Shown here: in pieces, positions 1-6,864 of the stretch
How the letters are laid out: each line of letters starts with the position of its first letter
Position numbering within the stretch: position 1 is the first letter of the stretch
Assembly: GCA_937891565.1 (NCBI GenBank)
Contig: CALAHA010000106.1
Location: 1 to 9,559, forward strand
Origin: an uncultured Ilumatobacter sp.
GTDB lineage: Bacteria; Actinomycetota; Acidimicrobiia; Acidimicrobiales; Ilumatobacteraceae
Length of the DNA stretch: 9,559 bases
Reading direction: 5' to 3'
Program-made: the position numbers and the translations under genes
Notes under the pieces: generated by a model
What the model saw: only the letters and a program-made list of their open reading frames with translations
Told to the model about the DNA's origin: nothing
Database searches by the model: none

Positions 1-407
1 AACAGCGTGTACGAGCCGTTGTCGGTCCGACCAATATTTGCGTGGTGACCGGTCGCTACTGCATCGAAGCCAAGGAGGTCGGCGCGCTCGGCGAGGCGCG
101 CAAACTTGACGGATCGGTTGCACTCGATGCAGGGGTTCGGCGTCGTGCCGTTCGCGTGGGCTGCCACATAGGGGTCGACGACGTGCTTGTCGAAATCGTC
201 GCCAAAGTTGAATACGAGGTGGTCGATACCGAGCTGCTGCGCCACTCGACGGGCATCATCAACATCGGAAACGGAACAGCACCCGGTATCGCTGTCGCCA
301 CCCCACAACTTCATTGTGACGCCGACCACCTCGTGGCCAGCGTCGCGCAGCAACAGGGCGGCAACGGACGAATCGACTCCGCCGCTCATCGCGCACATCA
401 CCTTCAT
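1..407 (-). CDS. mnmA: tRNA-specific 2-thiouridylase MnmA, N-terminal part (cut by window edge)
   Basis: MnmA activates the wobble uridine (U34) of Lys, Glu and Gln tRNAs with ATP and inserts sulfur to make 2-thiouridine, in the cytoplasm. The 135 visible residues begin MKVMCAMSGGVDSSVAAL. The PP-loop ATP-pyrophosphatase motif SGGVDSS is at residues 8-14. TPNPCIECNR lies at 89-98, where Cys96 aligns with the family's first catalytic cysteine, and ATGHHA follows at 118-123. The second catalytic cysteine and the C-terminal beta-barrel are outside the window. The ATG at 407 is preceded by GAGG (417-414) with 6-base spacing, and it overlaps the TGA of the cysteine desulfurase as ATGA. The two genes are therefore probably translationally coupled, which pairs a sulfur donor with its user. 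ATGs at codons 4 and 7 are possible but less well placed. Confidence 0.96.
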   Translation of the reverse strand, partial: MKVMCAMSGGVDSSVAALLLRDAGHEVVGVTMKLWGGDSDTGCCSVSDVDDARRVAQQLGIDHLVFNFGDDFDKHVVDPYVAAHANGTTPNPCIECNRSVKFARLAERADLLGFDAVATGHHANIGRTDNGSYTL

Positions 408-1588
408 GCGATACCTCGATCTGTGTGGGAGCGCAGTCGCTGAACTGCCTCGATAATGACGTGCACGCCGCGGTCGATGTCTGCGTTGGTCGTTGTGTGA
501 CCGAGCGTCAATCGGAGCGCCCCGAGGGACCGCTCGGCTGGGACTTGCATCGCAGCGAGTACGTGTGATGGCTCCATGGCGCCGCTGGCGCACGCCGATG
601 CTGCCGAGGCACACACCGCCTCCTCGTCGAGCAAGAAGAGCAGCGCTTCACTCTCGATCCCTTCGATGCATACGTGTCCGGAGCCAGCGACCTTTTCGCT
701 GCGATCAAGTGTCTCGGTCACACCGTCGAGGCGGGTGCACAGTTCGTCGACGAGCCGATCGCGCAGTGCAGCAATGCGCACAACTTCGGTTGCCCGCTCA
801 GCATCGGTCAATTCCAGCGCAATAGATGCAGCAACGATGCCCGCCGTGTTGTGGGTGCCACTCCGCCGCTCACGCTCCTGGCCCCCACCGATAATCAAGG
901 GGTTGATCTTCGGGCCGCCGTTCTCGATAAGCACACCAACACCCTTCGGACCGCCGAACTTATGCGCGCTCAGCGCGAGCAGGTCGACGTGGGGCGTGAC
1001 CTCTCGCAAGTCGAGCCAGCAAGCTGCTTGCACCGCATCGGTGTGCAGTAGCGCACCCGGCGAGTGCCGACGAACGACTCGGCGGACCGCTTCGAGGTCG
1101 TTGATCGAACCGACTTCGTTATTGACGGTCATCACGCTGACGATCGCCACGGAACGATCAGCTGCGACGATTTCATCGAGCGCTGCGCCAAGCTGCTCAA
1201 GATCGACACGGCCAGCGTGATCAACGCCGACGACAACTCCGCCATGGTGCTCAACCACTTCGAGGACCGCGTGATGTTCGGTAGCTGGGCACACTGCGAC
1301 GCCACCTGTGCGAGTGACGGCGCCGGTAATCGCCATGTTGTCGCTCTCGGTTCCGCACCCGGTGAAGACAACGTCGTTCGGACGGCAACCGAGGACCTCA
1401 GCGACACGGTCACGTGACTCGTCGACGGCCTGGCGGGCCTGACGGGCGAAACGATGTGAACCCGATGGGTTGGCGTACTGGTCGCGCAGATATGGCAACA
1501 TCGCCTCGATCGCCTCGGGCCGCATGGGCGCCGACGCTGCGTGGTCGAGGTAGGTGATGGCCATGTCAGCAGGCCCGGACGCATTCAC
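404..1588 (-). CDS. Cysteine desulfurase (NifS/IscS family, group I)
   Basis: This PLP enzyme converts L-cysteine to alanine and passes the sulfur as a persulfide, here most likely to MnmA encoded directly downstream. The protein has 394 residues, normal for the family. YLDHAASAP (13-21) is the usual N-terminal signature. ATEHHAVL (102-109) holds the His that stacks on PLP, and HTDAVQA (182-188) supplies Asp184 and Gln187. SAHKFGGPKG (207-216) contains the Schiff-base Lys210. SACASG (331-336) carries the catalytic Cys333, followed by MEPSHVL as in IscS/NifS. The start is chosen as GTG at 1588 because a TAGCGT -10 box sits exactly 12 bases upstream and no Shine-Dalgarno is present. An in-frame ATG at 1564 (386 residues, MAITYLDHAAS) is the main alternative. 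Whether it also serves Fe-S assembly cannot be told from this window, so no symbol is given. Confidence 0.95.
   Translation of the reverse strand: MNASGPADMAITYLDHAASAPMRPEAIEAMLPYLRDQYANPSGSHRFARQARQAVDESRDRVAEVLGCRPNDVVFTGCGTESDNMAITGAVTRTGGVAVCPATEHHAVLEVVEHHGGVVVGVDHAGRVDLEQLGAALDEIVAADRSVAIVSVMTVNNEVGSINDLEAVRRVVRRHSPGALLHTDAVQAACWLDLREVTPHVDLLALSAHKFGGPKGVGVLIENGGPKINPLIIGGGQERERRSGTHNTAGIVAASIALELTDAERATEVVRIAALRDRLVDELCTRLDGVTETLDRSEKVAGSGHVCIEGIESEALLFLLDEEAVCASAASACASGAMEPSHVLAAMQVPAERSLGALRLTLGHTTTNADIDRGVHVIIEAVQRLRSHTDRGIA
414..417 (-). promoter_or_regulatory. Shine-Dalgarno site of mnmA
   Basis: GAGG on the minus strand lies 6 bases before the ATG at 407, inside the last codons of the cysteine desulfurase. 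It supports re-initiation at the ATGA overlap and fixes the mnmA start. Confidence 0.6.
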
Positions 1589-1594
1589 GAGGTC

Positions 1595-1600
1595 ACGCTA
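1595..1600 (-). promoter_or_regulatory. -10 box for leaderless cysteine desulfurase-mnmA operon
   Basis: TAGCGT on the minus strand occupies -12 to -7 relative to the GTG at 1588, matching TANNNT. There is no recognisable -35 and no Shine-Dalgarno. It overlaps a 43-bp divergent control region shared with the small membrane protein gene. Confidence 0.5.
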
Positions 1601-1619
1601 TCGCCACGGTCGAACCGGC

Positions 1620-1625
1620 GATACT
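1620..1625 (+). promoter_or_regulatory. Possible -10 box for small membrane protein gene
   Basis: GATACT lies at -12 to -7 from the GTG at 1632. It keeps the conserved A at position 2 and T at position 6 of a -10 hexamer. The inference rests on the same spacing at other genes in this window. Confidence 0.35.
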
Positions 1626-1631
1626 CCCGAC

Positions 1632-1817
1632 GTGGCCCCACACCGTGATCTCAAGTTGAAACCGAACCAACTCGTGTGGCTGGCGGCCATCGTCGTGGCC
1701 GGTGCGATCGTCGGCATCGTCCTCGGCGTGTTGTGGGGGCTCGGTGCTGCCGCTGTCACCCTCGCAGCGAGCGAAGTCACCGAACGCATCTCCCGCCGCC
1801 GCCGCAACTCACCCTGA
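1632..1817 (+). CDS. Small glycine-zipper membrane protein, function unknown
   Basis: This 61-residue protein is not a family I recognise. A short charged N-terminus (APHRDLKLKPNQ) is followed by about 33 mostly hydrophobic residues (14-46), enough for one long or two short membrane segments. Gly24, Gly28, Gly32 and Gly36 fall every fourth residue, forming a glycine zipper (GxxxGxxxGxxxG) of the kind that packs membrane helices together. The tail ERISRRRRNSP is strongly basic, so by the positive-inside rule it should be cytoplasmic. The frame is open further upstream to an ATG at 1554, but that would run inside the start of the divergent desulfurase gene. GTG at 1632 is preferred because of a GATACT element at -12. 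No Shine-Dalgarno is visible, so start and expression are uncertain. It is divergent from the desulfurase and 128 bp upstream of the methyltransferase. Confidence 0.6.
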   Translation: MAPHRDLKLKPNQLVWLAAIVVAGAIVGIVLGVLWGLGAAAVTLAASEVTERISRRRRNSP

Positions 1818-1945
1818 CCAGGCGGCTGCGGAGCTGACGCTGCGGTCGGATCGCCAGCTGAGGTATTCGTCGTGGGAGGAAAGTCGGACATTGGAAGAAG
1901 TCACAGCCTGAGCCAAATCGGGCCGGAGTGCGCGACACTGCGCCA
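1818..1945. other. Intergenic stretch with no supported feature except a promoter
   Basis: These 128 bases separate the small membrane protein from the methyltransferase. I see no tRNA, no strong hairpin with a T-run and no convincing ORF. A GAGGAAAGTC string at about 1876-1885 resembles a piece of the RNase P RNA core, but the rest of that RNA is absent. The only candidate element is the -10-like GACACT at the right end. Confidence 0.5.
1934..1939 (+). promoter_or_regulatory. Possible -10 box for the methyltransferase
   Basis: GACACT sits at -12 to -7 from the ATG at 1946 and there is no Shine-Dalgarno. It is a weak hexamer on its own, supported mainly by the repeated spacing seen at the other first genes. 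Confidence 0.35.
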
Positions 1946-2725
1946 ATGCTCGGCTACAACTCCACTTCCTACGGCACGGGATTCGCCGACGTGTATGACG
2001 ACTGGTATGGCGATGTCACCGACGTTGCGGCCACGGTCAGCCGGATGGTCGGCCTCGTCGGCACGGTCGGCACGGTCAGCACGGTCAGCACGGTCAGCAC
2101 GGTCAGCCCAGTGCTCGAGTTGGGTGCAGGGACGGGTCGGCTCGCCATCCCACTGGCCCAAGCTGGTTTGGGTGTCACCGCCGTCGATTCGAGTCGGGAA
2201 ATGCTCGATCAGTTGCGCGCCCTCGACCCCGACGGTTCAGTCACGGTCGTACACGGTGACATGGTCGAAGACCTTCCCGATGGGCCCTTCGATGCGGCAC
2301 TGATCGCCTACAACACCATCTTTAACCTGCTCGGCGACGGAGCGCAGCAGGCCTGCTTCTCTGCCGTGGCAGCTCGGCTCGCCCCCGACGGTGTCTTTGT
2401 TGTCGAGGCCTTCGTCCCCGAAACGGACACACCGGCAAGCAGCGATGTTTCCGTGCGTTCAATGGCGGTCGACCGTGTGGTGTTGTCGGTATCTCAGACG
2501 ACCCCGTCAAGCCAGCAGGCCGAGGGTCAGTTCATCGAGATCACCGAGGCAGGTGGCGTACGACTGCGACCATGGTCGGTGCGCTGGGCGACTCCCGAAC
2601 AACTCGATGCAATGGCGACCGCTGCGGGTCTGGTACTCGACGCCCGCCACGCAGACATGGCGGGCACTCCGTTCGACGCCGAGAGCGCCCATCACGTCAG
2701 CGTGTACCGCCGCCCCATCGGCTGA
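1946..2725 (+). CDS. Class I SAM-dependent methyltransferase with in-frame tandem repeat
   Basis: The 259-residue protein has a Rossmann-type methyltransferase fold. Motif I, VLELGAGTG, is at 56-64 and binds the SAM methionine part. Asp81 in VTAVDSS is the acidic residue that normally holds the ribose hydroxyls. HGDM (103-106) and FDAALIAYNTIFNL are motifs II and III. It resembles small-molecule methyltransferases of the Methyltransf_25 type, but the substrate cannot be told. Residues 39-53 are GTV-GTV-STV-STV-STV, encoded by a perfect-phase 9-bp repeat in the linker just before motif I. The ATG at 1946 is preferred over an in-frame GTG at 1928 because MLGYNSTSYGTGFADVYDDWY is a typical start for this group and a -10-like box lies 12 bases upstream. 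It converges on the SDR gene. Confidence 0.88.
   Translation: MLGYNSTSYGTGFADVYDDWYGDVTDVAATVSRMVGLVGTVGTVSTVSTVSTVSPVLELGAGTGRLAIPLAQAGLGVTAVDSSREMLDQLRALDPDGSVTVVHGDMVEDLPDGPFDAALIAYNTIFNLLGDGAQQACFSAVAARLAPDGVFVVEAFVPETDTPASSDVSVRSMAVDRVVLSVSQTTPSSQQAEGQFIEITEAGGVRLRPWSVRWATPEQLDAMATAAGLVLDARHADMAGTPFDAESAHHVSVYRRPIG
2060..2104 (+). repeat. 9-bp tandem repeat, five copies
   Basis: The units are GGCACGGTC twice then AGCACGGTC three times, with a degenerate copy GGCCTCGTC just before (2051-2059). The unit is three codons, so gain or loss of a copy keeps the methyltransferase frame and only changes a (G/S)TV linker. The exact identity of neighbouring copies suggests recent slippage. Confidence 0.95.
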
Positions 2726-2769
2726 ACGACCAGAACCCATCACAGCACCCCATCTCACTCAGGCGTTGC

Positions 2770-2812
2770 ACTCACCCTCTGAAACCGAGCAGACCTCGGT
2801 GTGACAGTGAGT
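2770..2812. terminator. Hairpin between convergent genes, likely bidirectional terminator
   Basis: ACCGAG (2784-2789) and CTCGGT (2795-2800) form a perfect 6-bp stem with a 5-base loop. ACTCAC (2770-2775) and GTGAGT (2807-2812) can add an outer stem. On the minus strand the inner stem is followed by a short T-run (TTTC). It lies just past the SDR stop, 58 bases from the inner stem to the methyltransferase stop. The weak T-run makes strength uncertain. Confidence 0.45.
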
Positions 2813-2815
2813 TGC

Positions 2816-3604
2816 TCAGAACGAATGGAAACCGCCATCGATTCGGATGATGTCGCCCGTGTGGTACGAGCTGGCCGAACTCGCGAGATACGTGGCGATC
2901 CCGGCGAAGTCTTCCTTCGTGCCCCACCGCCGCGATGGGATACGTGGCATGACCTTGTCGACGAACTTGTCCCAGCCGAACGCGTTGGCGGTCATGTCGC
3001 TTTCGATCCAACCCGGCAGGATCGAGTTGCAGCGAATGTTGTGGCGAGCGTGGGCAACGGCGATGCCCCGCATCATCGCGTTCACACCGGCCTTCGTGGC
3101 TCCGTAGTGCTGGCCCGATGCTGAGCCAAACTCCGACGATCCCGACGACGTAAACACGATAGATCCACCCGAAAGGTCACCTTCTTCGAATCGGCCGACC
3201 ATGTGTTTGGTGGCCTCGCGTGCGGTGTAAAACGCCCCGTCGAGGTTGACCGACATCACACGGCGCCAGTCCTCGCTGGTCATCTCGAGGAAGCTCGGCG
3301 ACGTGCCACTGACACCGGCGTTAACGAACACCGCGTCGATCCGGCCGAGCGCGTCGGCAGTCTCCTGCATCGACTCGATCACGGCGGACTCGTCGCTGAC
3401 ATCACAGACGATCGACAGCAGTTCGACGTCATAGTCGCTCAAAACGTCGAGAGCTCGTTCGTTCTTCTCTGCGTTGGTCCCCCAGATCGCCACGTCTGCT
3501 CCGTGCGCCGCAAGCCCTTCGGCCATGCCGAGGCCAATGCCGCTATTCCCTCCGGTGATCAGAGCAACGCGGCCGGTGAGATCGAAAGGAGAATCGCTGG
3601 ACAT
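2816..3604 (-). CDS. Short-chain dehydrogenase/reductase (classical SDR)
   Basis: This is a 262-residue NAD(P)-dependent oxidoreductase with every classical SDR landmark. The cofactor loop TGGNSGIG is at 17-24 and CDVSD (67-71) contacts the adenine. NAG is at 95-97, and the catalytic tetrad is Asn120, Ser154, Tyr167 and Lys171 (YGATK). The C-terminal part GDIIRIDGG is the family ending. After beta-2 the sequence AIWGTN gives no clear choice between NAD and NADP. It is close in style to gluconate 5-dehydrogenase and 3-oxoacyl-ACP reductase types, and the substrate is unknown. The frame is open to 3667, but ATG at 3604 is chosen because MSSDSPFDLTGRVALITGG matches the normal SDR N-terminus and TACAGT lies 12 bases upstream. 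It is divergent from dxs with 96 bp between start codons. Confidence 0.92.
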   Translation of the reverse strand: MSSDSPFDLTGRVALITGGNSGIGLGMAEGLAAHGADVAIWGTNAEKNERALDVLSDYDVELLSIVCDVSDESAVIESMQETADALGRIDAVFVNAGVSGTSPSFLEMTSEDWRRVMSVNLDGAFYTAREATKHMVGRFEEGDLSGGSIVFTSSGSSEFGSASGQHYGATKAGVNAMMRGIAVAHARHNIRCNSILPGWIESDMTANAFGWDKFVDKVMPRIPSRRWGTKEDFAGIATYLASSASSYHTGDIIRIDGGFHSF

Positions 3605-3610
3605 GAGTCG

Positions 3611-3616
3611 ACTGTA
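3611..3616 (-). promoter_or_regulatory. -10 box for leaderless SDR gene
   Basis: TACAGT on the minus strand is at -12 to -7 from the ATG at 3604, a full TANNNT match, with no Shine-Dalgarno. A TTGCAT further upstream could be a -35, but its 20-base spacer is long. Confidence 0.55.
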
Positions 3617-3687
3617 GAGCGTCTTAGAAAGCACGATGCAATGCGGCCGAGCCAGAGCACGAAGCACTGCCTACCCGGGCGGCCAGA

Positions 3688-3693
3688 TATCCT
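3688..3693 (+). promoter_or_regulatory. -10 box for dxs
   Basis: TATCCT lies at -13 to -8 from the ATG at 3701, a good -10 hexamer. The bases just before the ATG are CTGCCCCCA, with no ribosome binding site. A transcript starting at or within a base of the ATG is inferred. Confidence 0.5.
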
Positions 3694-3700
3694 GCCCCCA

Positions 3701-5647
3701 ATGGCACTGGATCGAATTCGGACACCCGCTGATCTGCGGGATCTGTCATACGCCGAAATCGATAGCCTCGCCGACGAGATTCGCGGCTTCATCGTCGCCG
3801 CCGTCTCCGAGACAGGCGGTCATCTGGGCTCCAACCTCGGTGTTGTCGAGCTGACATTGGCGCTCCACCGGGTCTTCACATCGCCGACCGATGCGATTCT
3901 CTGGGATACCGGCCATCAGGCGTACGTCCACAAGATCGTCACAGGCCGCCAGGCACAGTTCGAACAGCTCCGCCAAGGCGGCGGACTCTCCGGCTATCCG
4001 AGCCGAGAAGAGTCCGAGCACGACTACGTCGAAAACAGCCACGCCTCGACGATCCTTTCTTACGCATATGGCATGGCCGTCGCCCGCGATGCCGGCACGA
4101 ACCCGCATCGCCACATCGTCGCCGTCATCGGCGACGGCTCCATGACTGGCGGCATGGCCTACGAGGCCCTCAACAACATTGGCCACGGCAAAAAGCGCGT
4201 CATCATTATCTTGAACGACAACGGCCGCTCGTATGCACCGACCGTGTCGAACCTCTCGGCGAGCACCCATGGCCGAGACGAGCAGTCAGCGCACCCCAGT
4301 CAGCCGACGTTCACCGACCGCGTCACCGGCAAGCTCAGCAACGCGCTGACCGACATTCGCCTCAACCCGGTGTACGTCCGGCGCCAACGACGTATCGAAA
4401 ACTACCTGCAGAGCCTGCCGCTTGTCGGTAATCAGGCCGGAGCCGCCATGGATGCCTTCAAGGCGGGGGTCCGTGAGTTCTTGCAGCCGCCGTCGTTCTT
4501 CGAGGCGCTGGGCGTCCGCTACGTCGGTCCGTTCGACGGCCACAACGTCGAACAGATGGAGCATGCTCTCCTCAACGCGATTGAACTCAGCGAAGACGGT
4601 CCCATTCTCGTCCACATGCTGACGCAGAAGGGCCGCGGGTACTCGCCGGCCGAAGATGACAACGAAAAGCATCTCCACGATGCACCAATTTTCGACCCTG
4701 CCGTCGGCCCGCCAAAGGCTGTCTCCACGGGCTACACCCATGCATTCGCCGAATCGATCATCAAAGAGGCCGAAGCTGACAATCGCATCGTCGCGATCAC
4801 TGCTGCGATGCCCGGTCCAACCGGTTTGATCCCGTTCCAAGAACGGTTTCCCGATCGATTCTTCGACGTTGGCATTGCCGAGCAGCACGCCGTCACCGGC
4901 GCCGCAGGCATGGCCATGGGCGGGCTGCGCCCCATCGTCGCCATTTACTCGACATTCCTCAATCGGGCCTGGGACCAAGTCGTCTACGACGTCGCAATGC
5001 ACCGCCTCCCCGTCGTGTTCTGCCTCGACCGGGCAGGCATCACCGGCCCTGACGGCGCCAGCCACCATGGCGTTTACGACATGGCGCTGCTCTCAAAAGT
5101 TCCGGGCATGCGCGTCTTGGCCCCGTCGAGCGCCCAGGAACTCGCGCAGATGCTGCACGACGCTGTCAGGCTCTCCGACGAGGGCCCTGTTGTGATTCGC
5201 TATGCCCGAGGCGCCGCACGCCAGGTGACCGAACACGAGGTCGGCTCCGGCCTGCTCGCTCGATCCGTCGTTGCCCCCGACGACGCTGACATGTGTGTGA
5301 TTGCTGTGGGCAAGATGCTCGAAACCGCCGAGCAGGCTGCGGCACAGCTCGCCGAATCCGGCACGCCGGTCACTGTCTGGGATGCACGCTCGTGCGCCCC
5401 GCTCGACCCGGCAATGATCGCAGATGCGGCCCGCCACTCACGAGTGGTCACGATCGAAGACGGCATTCGCGCCGGGGGCATCGGCATGTCGATCGCCGAT
5501 GAAATCACGTGCATCGATCCGTCGACGGTCGTCAAGGTGCTCGGCATCCCCACCAAGTTCATCCCCCACGACCCCAAGTCGGCGAACCTGCATACCAAGT
5601 TCGGCCTCGACGTCGACGGTCTCATCGCCGCACTGCGCCAAGACTGA
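3701..5647 (+). CDS. dxs: 1-deoxy-D-xylulose-5-phosphate synthase
   Basis: This thiamine-diphosphate enzyme condenses pyruvate with glyceraldehyde 3-phosphate to make DXP, the entry step of the MEP isoprenoid pathway. DXP also feeds thiamine and pyridoxal synthesis. The 648 residues match the family length. In the first domain His41 (GGHLGSNLG), His72 (GHQAYVHK) and His114 (ENSHAST) are the conserved histidines. GDGSMTGG (144-151) to NDN (172-174) is the Mg/ThDP-binding motif. In the second domain AEQHAVT (393-399) holds Glu394, which activates the cofactor, and DRAGITGPDGASHHG (443-457) is a DXS signature. The C-terminal domain runs to the end. The frame is open upstream to 3203 across the SDR gene, but homology begins at MALDRI and the TATCCT box supports ATG at 3701. 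No other MEP gene is nearby. Confidence 0.98.
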   Translation: MALDRIRTPADLRDLSYAEIDSLADEIRGFIVAAVSETGGHLGSNLGVVELTLALHRVFTSPTDAILWDTGHQAYVHKIVTGRQAQFEQLRQGGGLSGYPSREESEHDYVENSHASTILSYAYGMAVARDAGTNPHRHIVAVIGDGSMTGGMAYEALNNIGHGKKRVIIILNDNGRSYAPTVSNLSASTHGRDEQSAHPSQPTFTDRVTGKLSNALTDIRLNPVYVRRQRRIENYLQSLPLVGNQAGAAMDAFKAGVREFLQPPSFFEALGVRYVGPFDGHNVEQMEHALLNAIELSEDGPILVHMLTQKGRGYSPAEDDNEKHLHDAPIFDPAVGPPKAVSTGYTHAFAESIIKEAEADNRIVAITAAMPGPTGLIPFQERFPDRFFDVGIAEQHAVTGAAGMAMGGLRPIVAIYSTFLNRAWDQVVYDVAMHRLPVVFCLDRAGITGPDGASHHGVYDMALLSKVPGMRVLAPSSAQELAQMLHDAVRLSDEGPVVIRYARGAARQVTEHEVGSGLLARSVVAPDDADMCVIAVGKMLETAEQAAAQLAESGTPVTVWDARSCAPLDPAMIADAARHSRVVTIEDGIRAGGIGMSIADEITCIDPSTVVKVLGIPTKFIPHDPKSANLHTKFGLDVDGLIAALRQD

Positions 5648-5712
5648 CTCACCCCAACGTCCAACCACGCTCCGACGGCCACGTGGAGCTCGCCAGAGGC
5701 GTCGCGAACGCG

Positions 5713-5718
5713 TAGCAT
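5713..5718 (+). promoter_or_regulatory. -10 box for leaderless dioxygenase gene
   Basis: TAGCAT is at -12 to -7 from the ATG at 5725. TCGCCA (5690-5695), 17 bases further up, matches 4 of 6 positions of TTGACA. No Shine-Dalgarno is present. This suggests the dioxygenase is transcribed apart from dxs. Confidence 0.55.
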
Positions 5719-5724
5719 TGTGTC

Positions 5725-6864
5725 ATGACCTGGTTGGCTTCTGACACATGCGAAATCGATGATTTCATTGCGCTCGTCGAGCAATCCGCCGACCTCGCCG
5801 ACTACCCGCACGCTGCGACAATAGAGCGCGGCACGGTCGTGTACGACAGTTCGGCCCTGCGCGCTGCAACGGTCTCGCCGGGCGGCCGACGCGCCGTCAT
5901 GAGCGAGCTGGCCGACGTCCTGCTCAACGGGCCCGGAATTGTGGTGTTCCGCGGAGCCTTCGAGCAGCCCGTCGTCGATGCTGCATCGGCGGCGTTTTTC
6001 GAACTGATTGCAAAGGAAAAGGCCAACGCCATTGGCGGCGGCGACCACTTCGCCAAGCCGGGGGCCAACGATCGAGTCTGGAATGCGCTCGAGAAACTGG
6101 CGCTGCACAACCCGCAGGTGTTCGTCGACTACTACAGCAACGATCTCGTCGACCTGATCAGCACTGCCTGGCTGGGGCCCGCTTATCAGGTCACATCGCA
6201 GGTCAACGTGGTCAACCCTGGTGGCGCAGCGCAAGAACCGCACCGCGACTATCACCTCGGCTTCATGACCAACGAGGAAGCTGCGAGCTTCCCCGCGCAT
6301 GTGCACCGTCTCTCCCCCATGATGACGCTGCAAGGCGCAGTCGCGCACTGCGATATGCCACTCGAAACCGGGCCGACGATGTACCTGCCGCACTCGCAGA
6401 AGTACGAGGCCGGTTACCTCGCCTGGCGTCGCGACGATTTCAAGGCGTACTTCGCCGACCACCACGTGCAGCTCTCGCTCCAGCTCGGCGATGCAGTGTT
6501 CTTCAACCCGGCGCTCTTTCACGGGGCCGGTACCAACATCACGTCCGACGTCTATCGCATTGCCAACCTGCTGCAAGTTGGCACCGCGATGGGCCGCACG
6601 CTCGAAGCGATCGATCGTGGAGCGATGCTCGATGCGCTCTACCCCGTCTTCCTCAACCGTGTCGTGGGCGGCGCCGACCGAGCACTCGTCGACTGCGCTG
6701 TCGCCGCTGCTGCTGAGGGTTACCCGTTCCCGTGCAACCTCGATATCGACAAGCCGATTGGTGGGCTCACCCCGCCGTCTGACGCCGATCGAGTTCGCAG
6801 TGCACTCGATGCCGGCACGTCGGCTGCAGAGTTTGCCGCCGTGCTGGCCGCCCGGCGTTCATGA
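5725..6864 (+). CDS. Phytanoyl-CoA dioxygenase (PhyH) family Fe(II)/2-oxoglutarate oxygenase
   Basis: This 379-residue protein is of the PhyH type, which hydroxylates small molecules or acyl groups using O2 and 2-oxoglutarate. The iron triad is readable: His173 and Asp175 in PHRDYH, and the distal His266 in LFHGAGTN. Arg278 in VYRIANLL, twelve residues after the distal His, is placed to bind the 2-oxoglutarate carboxylate. GPGIVVFRGAF (69-79) is the usual entry to the fold, preceded by about 68 residues I cannot assign. No signal peptide or membrane segment is seen, so it should be cytoplasmic. The substrate is unknown. The gene lies 77 bp after dxs and has its own TAGCAT box, so an isoprenoid role is not implied by position alone. 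Its TGA overlaps the ATG of a GNAT remnant. Confidence 0.88.
   Translation: MTWLASDTCEIDDFIALVEQSADLADYPHAATIERGTVVYDSSALRAATVSPGGRRAVMSELADVLLNGPGIVVFRGAFEQPVVDAASAAFFELIAKEKANAIGGGDHFAKPGANDRVWNALEKLALHNPQVFVDYYSNDLVDLISTAWLGPAYQVTSQVNVVNPGGAAQEPHRDYHLGFMTNEEAASFPAHVHRLSPMMTLQGAVAHCDMPLETGPTMYLPHSQKYEAGYLAWRRDDFKAYFADHHVQLSLQLGDAVFFNPALFHGAGTNITSDVYRIANLLQVGTAMGRTLEAIDRGAMLDALYPVFLNRVVGGADRALVDCAVAAAAEGYPFPCNLDIDKPIGGLTPPSDADRVRSALDAGTSAAEFAAVLAARRS

Noticed and set aside
1064..1417. Plus-strand 117-residue frame inside the cysteine desulfurase gene
   Set aside because: It is a shadow of the desulfurase, with no ribosome binding site or domain.
1876..1885. GAGGAAAGTC string resembling the conserved core of RNase P RNA
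   Set aside because: Only about ten bases match. The other conserved regions are missing and the methyltransferase gene begins shortly after.
2060..2104. The 9-bp repeat as a CRISPR or regulatory iteron array
   Set aside because: The units are contiguous without spacers, lie inside a gene and stay in phase with its codons.
3203..3700. 166-codon in-frame extension upstream of dxs
   Set aside because: It runs antisense through the SDR gene, adds sequence not found in DXS enzymes, and the -10 box and homology both point to ATG at 3701.
5661..5700. GCTCC/GGAGC inverted repeat after dxs as a terminator
   Set aside because: The stem is only 5 bp with an 11-base loop and no T-run follows.
5200..6576. 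458-residue open frame on the minus strand across the end of dxs and the dioxygenase
   Set aside because: It is antisense to two well-supported genes and has no recognisable domain. Long antisense frames are common in GC-rich coding DNA.
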